A stretch of DNA of 64,000 nucleotides from Paenibacillus sp. FSL M7-0420 (GTDB lineage: Bacteria; Bacillota; Bacilli; Paenibacillales; Paenibacillaceae), in the NCBI RefSeq assembly GCF_038002345.1, contig NZ_JBBOCJ010000001.1:4650001-4714000 (forward strand). The letters are read 5' to 3'. The position numbers were made by a program, and so were the translations under genes. Within the stretch, counting starts at the first letter, position 1, and the number at the start of each line of letters is the position of its first letter. The notes below the pieces were generated by a model. That model was not told where the DNA came from, made no database searches, and saw only the letters and a program-made list of their open reading frames with translations. Below, one piece after another: positions 27,762-38,671 of the stretch.

Positions 27762-28778
27762 GTGTTTCCTTATACTCGAAAGTTCAAACACAAATTTAGC
27801 CGTGGAGTCATCGGCCTGCTTGGAGTAATAATGCTGAGGCTAGTCGTTGGATGCAGCAATAGCGGGAATAATGGAGGTTCGTCGGCTGCCGGTTCCACTT
27901 CTCCAGTACCTGCCAAGACGGCTGAAAATACGGATACCCGTATCATCTCAACCATTAAGGGAGATATAGAAATTCCGGCACATCCGAAAAAGGTTGCGGG
28001 CATGCTTTATGTTTTTGCTGACCATCTGCTGGCACTTGGAATTGAACCTCATGCAATGGTTACATACAACGATCTGGGATTCCCCCAATACCTGTCAGAC
28101 CAAATGAAGGATACTATCGTTATTGGCTCAGGGGAAGCACCTAACTTAGAAGCACTGCTCGAAGCGGAGCCGGATCTCATTCTTGCTTCTAAGACACTGA
28201 ATGAAGCGAACTATGAGCAGCTATCAAGGATTGCGCCAACGATACTTTTCGACAATGAAAATGAAGATGATTGGACCCGATTCCGGCAAACGGCAGAAAT
28301 TTTCGGGAAAGAAACTGTGGCTGATCAGGTCCACGCCGATTATGAATCAAAGATAGCTGCGGTCAGGAACGAATTGGCTGCCACTGCTGCCACTGAGACT
28401 GTCGCCTATATGCGGATACAGGACAAGCAATTGCAGCTGATTCAACCGGAAGATAATTTTACGCTCTTCGGCCCTTTGGGACTAACCCCCGCTTCCACAG
28501 AAGGTATAGATTTCAAGGACTCATGGAATGTAGCCATCTCCGAAGAAGTACTTCCGGAGCTGAATCCTGACCGTATGTTCATCATTCTTCGCCCAGGTGA
28601 CAGTAATCAGACGGCTCTGGATAATATTATGAGCACTTCAATCTGGGCCAACCTTACAGCTGTCAAGAACAAACATGTGTATATCGGTGATGCAAATCTG
28701 TGGTTTGCCGGCTATGGCCCAATCGGACTAAGCAAGGTGATCGATGAAATCTCGAATGCCTACCTGCCGGAATCGTGA
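27762..28778 (+). CDS. Iron-siderophore substrate-binding lipoprotein
   Basis: A 338-residue FecB/FeuA-type (cluster A-II) binding lipoprotein. A basic N-terminus and hydrophobic segment end at the lipobox LVVGC (about residue 31), then comes a Ser/Gly linker and two lobes joined by a long helix (IPAHPKKVAGMLYVFADHLLALGIEPH, LEALLEAEPDLILASK). GTG 27762 is chosen because AAAGG lies about 10 nt upstream; an in-frame GTG at 27753 is too close. A Fur box precedes it. No FecCD permease or ATPase gene follows, so it must borrow a transporter encoded elsewhere. Confidence 0.88.
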   Translation: MFPYTRKFKHKFSRGVIGLLGVIMLRLVVGCSNSGNNGGSSAAGSTSPVPAKTAENTDTRIISTIKGDIEIPAHPKKVAGMLYVFADHLLALGIEPHAMVTYNDLGFPQYLSDQMKDTIVIGSGEAPNLEALLEAEPDLILASKTLNEANYEQLSRIAPTILFDNENEDDWTRFRQTAEIFGKETVADQVHADYESKIAAVRNELAATAATETVAYMRIQDKQLQLIQPEDNFTLFGPLGLTPASTEGIDFKDSWNVAISEEVLPELNPDRMFIILRPGDSNQTALDNIMSTSIWANLTAVKNKHVYIGDANLWFAGYGPIGLSKVIDEISNAYLPES

Positions 28779-28788
28779 GGGACGAGCC

Positions 28789-29133
28789 ATGACTCCCACT
28801 CCTGACAGCCTGCTCATACGAACGATACGCGACAGAAGAACCATACAGGAATTTAATGGAATGCCCATTGCCCGGAGCACACTGCTCAACTTACTGGACA
28901 ATGCGGTATGGGCACCTTTTCATTCCAAAAAAGAGCCTTGGCGATTCATCCTGTACACATGGGAGGACCGGACAATATTTGCCGACGCTATTCTGAAGAC
29001 ACGCCCGGAAGCATTCGTTCAACAATTCGGTGCACAGATACATGATACGTATTGCAGAAGACAAGCCTGCTCCAAAACCGCGTACTGCTGCTGTAGACTT
29101 GCTGACAGTTATAGAAGGCAATCATTCGGATAA
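28789..29133 (+). pseudogene. Truncated nitroreductase-like gene
   Basis: The first 85 or so residues (ATG 28789) match the start of FMN-dependent nitroreductases: RTIRDRRTIQEFNG, LLDNAVWAPFHSKKEPWRF and the following helix. Full proteins are about 190-220 residues, but here the frame ends at 114 residues after a Cys-rich stretch (CRRQACSKTAYCCC) that looks out of frame. A different frame over 29041-29138 reads ATG-IRIAEDKPAPKPRTAAVDLL before a stop, perhaps the joined tail of another gene. The start overlaps no gene and lies 10 nt after the binding-protein stop. Confidence 0.7.
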
Positions 29134-29170
29134 TTGTTGACAAGAGATCGTGGTCGGTTCCTGCTTTAAA

Positions 29171-29222
29171 AAAACAGAGGGCTGTCCCGCAAAGCCATTT
29201 CACGGCTTTGCGGGACAGCCCT
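29171..29222 (-). terminator. Strong terminator of the first sugar-uptake operon
   Basis: A perfect 19-bp stem (29178-29196 with 29204-29222) and a 7-nt loop, followed on the minus strand by CTCTGTTTTTTT. Confidence 0.95.
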
Positions 29223-29241
29223 AATTACTGGAAAGGCAGAC

Positions 29242-30033
29242 TTACTGTGCTTCAGCCGTCCCGAACCTGCTACGGTATTCCTTGGGTGTCATTCCCGTCT
29301 GCTTCTGGAACACCTTGGTGAAATAACGGCGTTCCTGATAGCCGACGCCCAAGCTGATGGCCGTGATGCTCTTATCGCTGCTGGCGAGCATGAATTTGGC
29401 AGCATCAATCCGCTGCTGCGTGACATATTCCACGAAGGTCACCCCGAAGCGGTTCTTGAACAGCAGGCAGAAATAACTGCTGCTGATGCCAATCGTATTC
29501 GCCACCTCATCAATGCCGAGATCCGCATGGAGGCGCTCCGTAATGAACTGTGCGGCCTGATTCATCAGCTGCTCCGGTGTTTTTTTGACAGGATCGTCAG
29601 CCATAGGCACTTCCTGAAACAACGGGATGCTGTTGTACAACTTATCCTTATACTGCCTGCTGCGTATCCGGGACCCGATCTCCCGCACCTTGTCGCCAAG
29701 CTCCCCGTAATGAATCGGCTTGCAGATATATTCCTTCACACCCAGCCGGATCGCTTCACGCGCATAATCGAATTCCTGGTAGCCGCTGAGCAGCAGCACT
29801 TCGCTCTCCAGCCCCATCTCGCGCAGCTTGCCGATGAACGTCAGTCCGTCCATTACCGGCATACGGATGTCACATAGCACCAGATCGGGCGGCTGCTCCT
29901 CAGCAAGGCGCAGTGCCTCCATCCCGCTGCGGGCCATCCCCGCAACCTCCATCCCCATGTCCTGCCAGGGCAGCACAGTATTGAGATTGCTCAGAATAGG
30001 CGCTTCATCGTCAACCAATAATACTTTTAGCAT
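29242..30033 (-). CDS. YesN-like response regulator
   Basis: A 263-residue regulator with an N-terminal receiver domain (phospho-acceptor Asp in LCDIRMPVMDG, near residue 54) and a C-terminal AraC-type DNA-binding domain (about 160-258; GIDEVANTIGISSSYFCLLF and GYQERRYFTKVFQKQTGMTP). ATG 30033 follows GGGGAAGG by 5 nt and lies 23 nt inside the upstream kinase gene, so translation is coupled. It should activate the sugar ABC operon in response to its partner kinase. The open frame extends further upstream only as a shadow of the kinase gene. Confidence 0.93.
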   Translation of the reverse strand: MLKVLLVDDEAPILSNLNTVLPWQDMGMEVAGMARSGMEALRLAEEQPPDLVLCDIRMPVMDGLTFIGKLREMGLESEVLLLSGYQEFDYAREAIRLGVKEYICKPIHYGELGDKVREIGSRIRSRQYKDKLYNSIPLFQEVPMADDPVKKTPEQLMNQAAQFITERLHADLGIDEVANTIGISSSYFCLLFKNRFGVTFVEYVTQQRIDAAKFMLASSDKSITAISLGVGYQERRYFTKVFQKQTGMTPKEYRSRFGTAEAQ

Positions 30034-31864
30034 AATGGCCTTCCCCCTGCCCGTATTTCGGAATGACGCACTGGATGATCGTTCCTTCCCCAGGACTTGC
30101 ACATATGAAAATCCCATATCTGTCGCCGTATTCGATCCGTATCCGGTCTGCGACACTGCGTACACCCAGCCCCCGCCGCTCCAGATGAATGCCCTGCCCG
30201 GGCTTGCCTGCCGGCTGCTGCTCTGCCGGATCATTCACCATGTATTGAAACATCGATAGCTGAGACGGGGTCATCCCGATTCCGTTATCCGTTATCCGCA
30301 GTATCAGATTGCCTTGGTTCTCCCACACCTTGACACTCACCAGACCCTTATACCCGATCCCCTCAAAACCATGCTGAATGCTGTTCTCCACCAGCGGCTG
30401 GAGCGTAAGCTTCAGAATTCCGCAGCCCAGCAGCTCTGGCGGAATCTCAAGCTCATAATCGAACAGGTCCTCGAACCGGAACTTCTGGATATCCAGATAA
30501 TTGCGCAGATGCTTAACCTCTTCCTCCAGCGTAATCTCATCCCTGTCCTGAATGCTGATCCGCAGAATACTCGCCAGCCGGTAGACCATCTCACTGACCT
30601 TGCGTCCTTCATTCTGCACCGCCAGCACATTGATCGATTCCAGCGTATTGAACAGAAAATGCGGCTTGATCTGGGCTTGCAGCACACGCATTTCCGCCTG
30701 ATTCTTGCGCTGCTGCTCCACATGAACCCGGCTGAACAGCGTGTTGATTTTGTCCATAAGATCATTGAAGCCTCTGGCCAGCAGCGTCATCTCATCGTTG
30801 CCCTTCTCCTCGACGCGGGTAGTGAGGTCTCCGTCCTCCACCCGGCGCATGAAGCGCACAATCACAGCAATCCCGCCTGTAATCCGGTTCATGAAGAACA
30901 GATTGAAGATGACAGCACCTAGAAGGCATAGGAACATCACTACGACGAACCAGCGGGCGAACACCGTCACCTCATGAGACAAAGTATCCCAGGAAGTGAT
31001 GGAGACCAGACTCCAGGGATACTCCTTGAGATGGTAGACCGACAGAATGCTTTTCTCGCCGCCGAACTGTGTCTTGAAGCTCTGAAAGCCGGGCTTAAAC
31101 ATAATCTCCTTCGTGGTGAAGCCGCGGAAATCCTGCCCGTCCAGCTGCCTGTCCGGGTCGAGCAGAATCATCCCGTCATCGTTAACCAGCATGAAAGACA
31201 CCTTCTGGTCGGTGCCGCCAATCTTAAGATTGCGGAAAATCGACTCGAACTCCCAGTTCTTGATCTGCACCACCAGAATGCCGATATTCTGAAAGAAGCT
31301 AAGCTCCTTAACCAGCCGGATTTGCGTAAATACAGCCTCCGTCCCGGTCAGCTCAGGGTACTCATGCGGGGCCAGCCATTTCGGAACCCCGTTCAGCTTC
31401 ATGACCTCCTGGTACAGCTCGCTGCCTTTGAACTTATCATAGGGCAGGGTGCGGAAGTTCTCCTTGTTGAAGACCGAGACGATCTCCGAGCTGCCTTTCC
31501 CGTTGAAATTATACAGGAAGGCATAGCTGATCGACGGATGATTATAGAGCAGACTGCGGAAATTACGCTGGCTGGCATTCAGGCTGAGCTGCTCGGCATC
31601 GGTTAAATCCTGCTTGGAGGGATCATCCGCGCTGAGCGCCATATGAAAGACCGAGGTGGCAATTCCGTTGTCAGTCACATTGTCCATATCCTTGAACACA
31701 TTAGAAATGCTGTAGCTGATCGCTTTGAGCGAATATTCGGATTGCTGGCTGTACTTCTTCTCAATGGAATTATAAGTCACGAAGAACATAATCATGCCAA
31801 GAATGAACAGCGGAATGATAATCAGGCCTAAGAATGCCGTAAACAATTTGTAGCGCAGATTCAT
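30011..31864 (-). CDS. YesM-like sensor histidine kinase
   Basis: A 617-residue membrane kinase. A first helix (about 8-30), an extracellular Cache-like sensor region (about 31-290) and a second helix (about 293-316) lead to a HAMP domain, a His_kinase domain with the phospho-site IKPHFLFNTLESIN (near residue 400) and a HATPase domain with VENSIQHG, DNGIGM and RGLGVRSV. YesM-type kinases usually sense extracellular sugars directly or via a binding protein. It is cotranscribed with two permease genes upstream and the response regulator downstream. Confidence 0.93.
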   Translation of the reverse strand: MNLRYKLFTAFLGLIIIPLFILGMIMFFVTYNSIEKKYSQQSEYSLKAISYSISNVFKDMDNVTDNGIATSVFHMALSADDPSKQDLTDAEQLSLNASQRNFRSLLYNHPSISYAFLYNFNGKGSSEIVSVFNKENFRTLPYDKFKGSELYQEVMKLNGVPKWLAPHEYPELTGTEAVFTQIRLVKELSFFQNIGILVVQIKNWEFESIFRNLKIGGTDQKVSFMLVNDDGMILLDPDRQLDGQDFRGFTTKEIMFKPGFQSFKTQFGGEKSILSVYHLKEYPWSLVSITSWDTLSHEVTVFARWFVVVMFLCLLGAVIFNLFFMNRITGGIAVIVRFMRRVEDGDLTTRVEEKGNDEMTLLARGFNDLMDKINTLFSRVHVEQQRKNQAEMRVLQAQIKPHFLFNTLESINVLAVQNEGRKVSEMVYRLASILRISIQDRDEITLEEEVKHLRNYLDIQKFRFEDLFDYELEIPPELLGCGILKLTLQPLVENSIQHGFEGIGYKGLVSVKVWENQGNLILRITDNGIGMTPSQLSMFQYMVNDPAEQQPAGKPGQGIHLERRGLGVRSVADRIRIEYGDRYGIFICASPGEGTIIQCVIPKYGQGEGHYAKSIIG

Positions 31865-31891
31865 CGGCTGTTGCTCCTGACATGATTGATA

Positions 31892-32722
31892 TTATCCTTT
31901 TACACTGCCTGCGGTGACGCCTTCAATAATCTTCTCTTGCAGAACCGCATAAATCACGATGACCGGAACCACACTGTAGACAATTCCCGCAGACATCTGT
32001 GCGTAATTCATCTGATACTGATCGCGAAACTGGACCATCCCCACCGGGAGCGTACGCAGCTCGTCATTGGAGAGAAAATAGTTGGCCAGCAGGAACTCAT
32101 TCCAATTTCCCAGGAAATTAACAATGAATACAGTAACCATCGCCGGAACTGTCAAAGGTACAATAATTCTAGCAAATATACCCGGGGCCTTCAAGCCATC
32201 CATGACCGCCGCTTCTTCGATTTCACTGGGCAGCGAACGCATGAAGGCCGCCAGAATAATGATCGTGAACGGGATCGCATTGGCAATGTAAGGAATAATT
32301 AGCGCCCAGTGGGTATTGAGGATATGCAGCTTGCGGACAATCGTATAGATGGGCAGCATCAGCGCATTGTTCGGAATCAGCATCCCGATCAGAACCAGCG
32401 AGAAGAGAATGGTGTTCCACTTCCCCTGGCGCATCCGCGTGACCGCGAAGGCGAACATAGACGCGAGCAGAATAGACACTACAGAAGCAAGAATCGAAAT
32501 ATATAAGCTGTTGAAAAAATAAGTGCTGATCTTGGCATTCACCCAAGCTTCCACATAGTTGGACCATTCGAAGCTCTTCGGAATGCCGAAGGGGTTGAGG
32601 GCAATCGCATTATTATCCTTCTTCACCGAAGAGAAAAGAACGAAGAGAAACGGAAACAGCACAATCACCAGATACCCCAGCAGAGCGATGTGCGGCAGAC
32701 TTTTTTTCAGCAGACGCGGCAT
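31892..32722 (-). CDS. Carbohydrate ABC transporter permease (MsmG/AraQ type)
   Basis: A 276-residue inner-membrane subunit with six hydrophobic helices and the EAA loop EEAAVMDGLKAPGIFARIIVP that contacts the ATPase. The C-terminus KIIEGVTAGSVKG is typical of the MalG-like branch. The ATG at 32722 overlaps the last base of the upstream permease stop (coupled translation). No ATPase is encoded nearby; many Paenibacillus sugar importers share an MsmK/MsmX ATPase from another locus. The substrate is unknown. Confidence 0.94.
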   Translation of the reverse strand: MPRLLKKSLPHIALLGYLVIVLFPFLFVLFSSVKKDNNAIALNPFGIPKSFEWSNYVEAWVNAKISTYFFNSLYISILASVVSILLASMFAFAVTRMRQGKWNTILFSLVLIGMLIPNNALMLPIYTIVRKLHILNTHWALIIPYIANAIPFTIIILAAFMRSLPSEIEEAAVMDGLKAPGIFARIIVPLTVPAMVTVFIVNFLGNWNEFLLANYFLSNDELRTLPVGMVQFRDQYQMNYAQMSAGIVYSVVPVIVIYAVLQEKIIEGVTAGSVKG

Positions 32723-33606
32723 CAGTATTCAATCCTTTCCGTACGGCGGGCAAACACCAGCTGGTAGAGGGCGGTTACCACGAGCGTGAACAAGAAGATC
32801 AGAACGGCGATCGTATTGCCGTACCCGTATTTGAAGTTGGTAATCGCATACTTAATCATATAGGTGGCCATCACCTCGGTTGAACCCGCCGGTCCCCCCT
32901 TAGTCATTACAATGACGATATCGGCAGCCTTCATCGCTCCGGCAATGGAGAGCATAATCACCACCGAGATGATGGGTACGATCAGCGGCAGGGTAATGCG
33001 TGTAGCCCGCTGGAACCCCGTAGCGCCGTCGATAGCCGCTGCTTCATCTAATTCACCGGGAATGGAGAGAATGGCCGCCAGCACCATGACAATATAGAAT
33101 CCGGTCCACTGCCAGGCATTCGTGATCAGAATCGACAGCATGGCGAACCGTTCGTCCGACAGCCAGTAGACCGGCTCAATGCCGACCAGACCCAGTACTT
33201 TATTGAACAATCCAATGTTCGGCTCGTAGATGAAGCCCCAGAGAATCCCGATAACCGCTGTAGACATAATGGATGGCATGAATACCGCCGTCTTGTACAA
33301 TCCCTTCAGCTTCTTCACATTTGCAATCAGTAAGGAGAAGAACACAATCAGCGGCACCTGTATGCCTACGGAGAACAGAATGAACCAGCCGTTATTTTTC
33401 ACGGAAATCCAGAAGCGTTCATCTCCCAGAGCTTTCTTGAAGTTATCCACTCCGGCATATTTGACCGTCTCGGATACACCGTTCCAGCTGGTGAAGCTAT
33501 AGTAGATCGAACTGAAGATCGGATAGATGAAGAACATAATGAACAGCACCAGTGCCGGAATAACGAACAGAATGAACACCAGAGGATTTCTCAGTGCCTT
33601 ATTCAT
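32722..33606 (-). CDS. Sugar ABC transporter permease (MsmF/MalF-like)
   Basis: A 294-residue subunit with six membrane helices and the EAA loop DEAAAIDGATGFQRATRITLP. ATG 33606 has GGAGG 5 nt upstream; the longer open frame to 33657 runs into a hairpin and is not supported. It pairs with the MsmG-type permease that overlaps its stop. It follows the binding-protein gene after an 80-nt gap containing a hairpin, which probably lowers permease expression relative to the binding protein. Confidence 0.94.
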   Translation of the reverse strand: MNKALRNPLVFILFVIPALVLFIMFFIYPIFSSIYYSFTSWNGVSETVKYAGVDNFKKALGDERFWISVKNNGWFILFSVGIQVPLIVFFSLLIANVKKLKGLYKTAVFMPSIMSTAVIGILWGFIYEPNIGLFNKVLGLVGIEPVYWLSDERFAMLSILITNAWQWTGFYIVMVLAAILSIPGELDEAAAIDGATGFQRATRITLPLIVPIISVVIMLSIAGAMKAADIVIVMTKGGPAGSTEVMATYMIKYAITNFKYGYGNTIAVLIFLFTLVVTALYQLVFARRTERIEY

Positions 33607-33633
33607 GACTACCTCCATATTGCTTTTCTTTTG

Positions 33634-33664
33634 AAAAATGCACCCTGGAGCAAGCACCAGGGCA
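33634..33664 (-). terminator. Intra-operon hairpin after the binding-protein gene
   Basis: On the minus strand TGCCCTGG pairs with CCAGGGTGCA and is followed by TTTTTC. It lies between the binding-protein and permease genes, where partial terminators commonly set unequal expression. Confidence 0.7.
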
Positions 33665-33685
33665 CATGTAGTTTACCGCTTCTTC

Positions 33686-35089
33686 TTATTCCACTGCCGC
33701 GTTGGCCTCTTCCTGAATCTTCTGGAGTGCTTCGCCCATCTTCTCAGGAGTCGTCTGCCCGCCGATCAGGCTCTGAATCTGGATATTACTGATTTCAGTG
33801 GTGACATCCGCCTGAACCAGCGAGTCAAAGGCCGGGAAGGACGACTTGGAGCTGTTCAATACGGCAACAATCTCACTCATCAGATCATCCGTAATGTTCT
33901 TGTTCAGCACAGCCTGATCAATCTTCATGGCAGGCAGGACTCCGTCCTCTACCAGGCCGCGCAGCTGCATCTCTTCATTGAACATATTCTTAATGAAGGA
34001 TTTCACTGCTGCAAGCTGCCGCTCATCTTCACCCGCCGAAGCCGAGAAGCCATAACCATTGTTCACATCGCGCATCAGCGCCGTCTGATCCCCCACTCCG
34101 CCTTCAACCGCCGGAATATTGAAGAAGCCTACCTTGCCGATTAGACCTTCGCCGGATTGGCCGGCTTTGAACACGGAAGACTTCCAGGTCCCGTCATACA
34201 TCAGGATGGCTTCACCGCTGGTGAACTGGGTAGTATATTCAGCATATTCGAAGCCCAGCTCTCCCTTCTTGAAGTAGCCTTTATCCACCCATTCCTTATA
34301 TTTCGCCAAGCCCTTGATAACATTCGGATCATTCCACTTCGCTTCACCGGTAGCGAACTTCGCGGTCACATCCGGCCCGGCATAACGGGACCAGAGATGG
34401 TTGGCCAGCATCAGCGGTACCCAGCCTGCTTTGGAGGCACCGGCCATCGGCACTTTACCATCCGCCTTAATATCGGCCAGCTGCTTCTCCAGTTCGGCGA
34501 AGGTCGTTGGAGCCTTCCAGCCCTTACCGGTATAGTATTCTTTATTATAGAAGAAGCCTTCTCCAGATCCGCCGATCGGCAGGCCGTAGATTTTGCCTTC
34601 ATAGGTGAACGGGTCCAGATTGGAGAACTTGTCTTTGATCCCTAATTCATCAAGGATCGGGGTCAGGTCCAGCAGCTTGCCTTCTTTGGCATAGATCTTG
34701 GAGTCCGGGCTGCCGAACAGGTCGAAGATCTCCGGAGGGTTACCGGCCGCCATTTCACCGCGCAGCTTCTCCTTACGGTTCACATCCGAATCTACTCCAT
34801 CAAGCTTGAAGGTCAGTCCAGGCACATCCGCCTGCACCTTGCCCACCACATCCTCCAGAATAGCCAGTCGTTTCTGTTTGTCCGCTCCAACCTGGGTATG
34901 ACGGATCGTCATTTCAAAAGGCTCAGCATTAGCCGGTTCTTCCGTTGCGGCAGCATTGGTAGCAGCAGCCTCTTCCGTCGCAGCAGGCTCTGTCGTCGGA
35001 GACGCATTATTCTTGTTACCTCCACAGCCAGCCAGCAGCGCCGAGCTGACGAACATCAGGGACAACAGCAGTGTTAGACTTTTTCTCAT
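33686..35089 (-). CDS. Sugar-binding lipoprotein of ABC transporter
   Basis: A 467-residue extracellular solute-binding protein (family 1). The signal peptide ends at the lipobox LLAGC (about residue 21), followed by an Asn/Thr/Glu/Ala-rich linker and a two-lobed binding domain (FKLDGVDSDVNRKEKLRGEMAAGNPPEIF, EAILMYDGTWKSSVF). It is the first gene of a complete operon: binding protein, two permeases, kinase, regulator. The substrate is not predictable from sequence alone; no catabolic enzyme gene is next to this module. Confidence 0.93.
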   Translation of the reverse strand: MRKSLTLLLSLMFVSSALLAGCGGNKNNASPTTEPAATEEAAATNAAATEEPANAEPFEMTIRHTQVGADKQKRLAILEDVVGKVQADVPGLTFKLDGVDSDVNRKEKLRGEMAAGNPPEIFDLFGSPDSKIYAKEGKLLDLTPILDELGIKDKFSNLDPFTYEGKIYGLPIGGSGEGFFYNKEYYTGKGWKAPTTFAELEKQLADIKADGKVPMAGASKAGWVPLMLANHLWSRYAGPDVTAKFATGEAKWNDPNVIKGLAKYKEWVDKGYFKKGELGFEYAEYTTQFTSGEAILMYDGTWKSSVFKAGQSGEGLIGKVGFFNIPAVEGGVGDQTALMRDVNNGYGFSASAGEDERQLAAVKSFIKNMFNEEMQLRGLVEDGVLPAMKIDQAVLNKNITDDLMSEIVAVLNSSKSSFPAFDSLVQADVTTEISNIQIQSLIGGQTTPEKMGEALQKIQEEANAAVE

Positions 35090-35231
35090 TACGGGTGACC
35101 CTCCCTATTTAATGATTTCCCTTACAACTCTTATTATAGAAAACCAGATTTGTTACCGTAAGGTTAAGATTCATCTTCAATAGGGATAAAATCCTCTACT
35201 GGAAGCGGATTCAGTCAGATTTCCTGACATA

Positions 35232-35271
35232 CAAAAAAGCGAAACTCCTCAAAATAGAAGCTCCGCTTTCG
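35232..35271 (-). terminator. pflA terminator
   Basis: On the minus strand AAAGCGGAGCTTC pairs, with wobbles, with GAGGAGTTTCGCTTT and runs into TTTTTTG, about 17 nt after the pflA stop. Confidence 0.6.
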
Positions 35272-35287
35272 AAATTATTATATGCAA

Positions 35288-36025
35288 TTAGACCAATGCA
35301 GACTCTTTACGGCCCTCTTCGATCAGCCGGTACGCACGCTGCACTTCTTCATCCGAAGGTGACTCCACCCCTTCAAGCTCATAGGGACGGCCGAGTTCTT
35401 TCCATTTGTAGATCCCCATTACGTGATAAGGCAGGATTTCGAACTTCTCTACTCCATTAAGTGTGCCAATGAACCGTCCAAGATTCTGTAAATCCTCTTC
35501 CTTGTTGTGAATGCCGGGAACATAGACATGGCGAATCCACATTTTACGGTTATTATCAGATAACCAGCGGGCCAGCTTCAAGGTACGGTCGTTGGATTTG
35601 CCGGTCAGCTTGATATGCGCTTCATCATCAATATGCTTCAGATCCAAGAGCACCAAGTCAGTAACATCCAGCAGATCGCTGATTTTCGATCCATCATTAT
35701 AGCCGTTGGTATCAAGCGTGGTATGCAGATTCCAGCGTTTCTTCACCTCGGTGAACAGTTGCTTCACGAAATGCGCCTGGAGGGTTGGTTCACCGCCGGA
35801 TACGGTCAGACCGCCACCGGACGTTTTATAATAATTCAGGTAAGGCTCAATTTCCGCCAGCACTTGCTCGACGGTCATTTCCTTGCCTTCATTCAATTCC
35901 CATGTATCCGGGTTGTGGCAATACTGACACTTGAGCAGGCAGCCCTGCATAAAAAGCACGAAGCGGATACCCGGGCCATCCACCGTTCCAAACGTCTCCA
36001 AAGAGTGGATATGTCCTTTAAGCAT
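35288..36025 (-). CDS. pflA: Pyruvate formate-lyase activating enzyme
   Basis: A 245-residue radical-SAM enzyme that installs the glycyl radical on pyruvate formate-lyase. The cluster motif CLLKCQYC (CxxxCxxC) is near residue 30, followed by TSGGGLTVSGGEPTLQ, typical of PFL activases. The B. cereus and E. coli proteins have about the same length. It lies 123 nt downstream of pflB on the same strand, with no promoter or Fnr site in the gap, so it is expected to be cotranscribed with pflB. It acts only without oxygen. Confidence 0.97.
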   Translation of the reverse strand: MLKGHIHSLETFGTVDGPGIRFVLFMQGCLLKCQYCHNPDTWELNEGKEMTVEQVLAEIEPYLNYYKTSGGGLTVSGGEPTLQAHFVKQLFTEVKKRWNLHTTLDTNGYNDGSKISDLLDVTDLVLLDLKHIDDEAHIKLTGKSNDRTLKLARWLSDNNRKMWIRHVYVPGIHNKEEDLQNLGRFIGTLNGVEKFEILPYHVMGIYKWKELGRPYELEGVESPSDEEVQRAYRLIEEGRKESALV

Positions 36026-36148
36026 GAGATGTCATCCTTTCGAAAAAAAACTTAAAATTTTAACCACTTTCAGACAAGAGTGTACCGCCCTCTTGCAAGG
36101 GCGGCAGCTCTTTGATTGATTTCAGTTCTTGTAGAACAAGAATGCTTC

Positions 36149-38410
<2,262 letters not shown>

Positions 38411-38553
38411 GCTAAATCCCTCCATTTATATTTAGTATATTTGTAGAGATCGCGGGCTTGAAGGTTAATCCCGTGTCTCGTGATCCCGTAGCTGACAGTT
38501 GTTATAAAATTCACAATCACATCTTTATATCAGGGATCGTTGTCTATATAAAC

Positions 38554-38559
38554 ATTTTA
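38554..38559 (-). promoter_or_regulatory. Candidate -10 box of pflB
   Basis: TAAAAT on the minus strand. The predicted start near 38547 places the proximal Fnr site at -41.5, the spacing of class II activation. Confidence 0.5.
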
Positions 38560-38580
38560 GTTTATTTTCTGAAAAAGGAC

Positions 38581-38596
38581 TGTGACAAATATCACT
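38581..38596. promoter_or_regulatory. Fnr site, pflB proximal
   Basis: TGTGACAAATATCACT fits TGTGA-N6-TCACA with one mismatch. Its centre is 178 bp from the pflB ATG. Confidence 0.8.
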
Positions 38597-38601
38597 CTTT
38601 C

Positions 38602-38617
38602 GGTGATATTTGTCACT
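38602..38617. promoter_or_regulatory. Fnr site, pflB distal
   Basis: GGTGATATTTGTCACT fits the same pattern with two end mismatches, 21 bp centre to centre from the proximal site. Together the sites form a 14-bp inverted repeat around TCTTTCG. Confidence 0.7.
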
Positions 38618-38671
38618 TCCATCCAGTCCCATATTAACCTTTAACCTTATTCTTTGCCAGGCAACCGTTAA

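Noticed and set aside
28789..29133. Programmed frameshift in the nitroreductase gene
   Set aside because: No slippery heptamer or downstream structure was seen at the break, and the second frame does not continue a nitroreductase.
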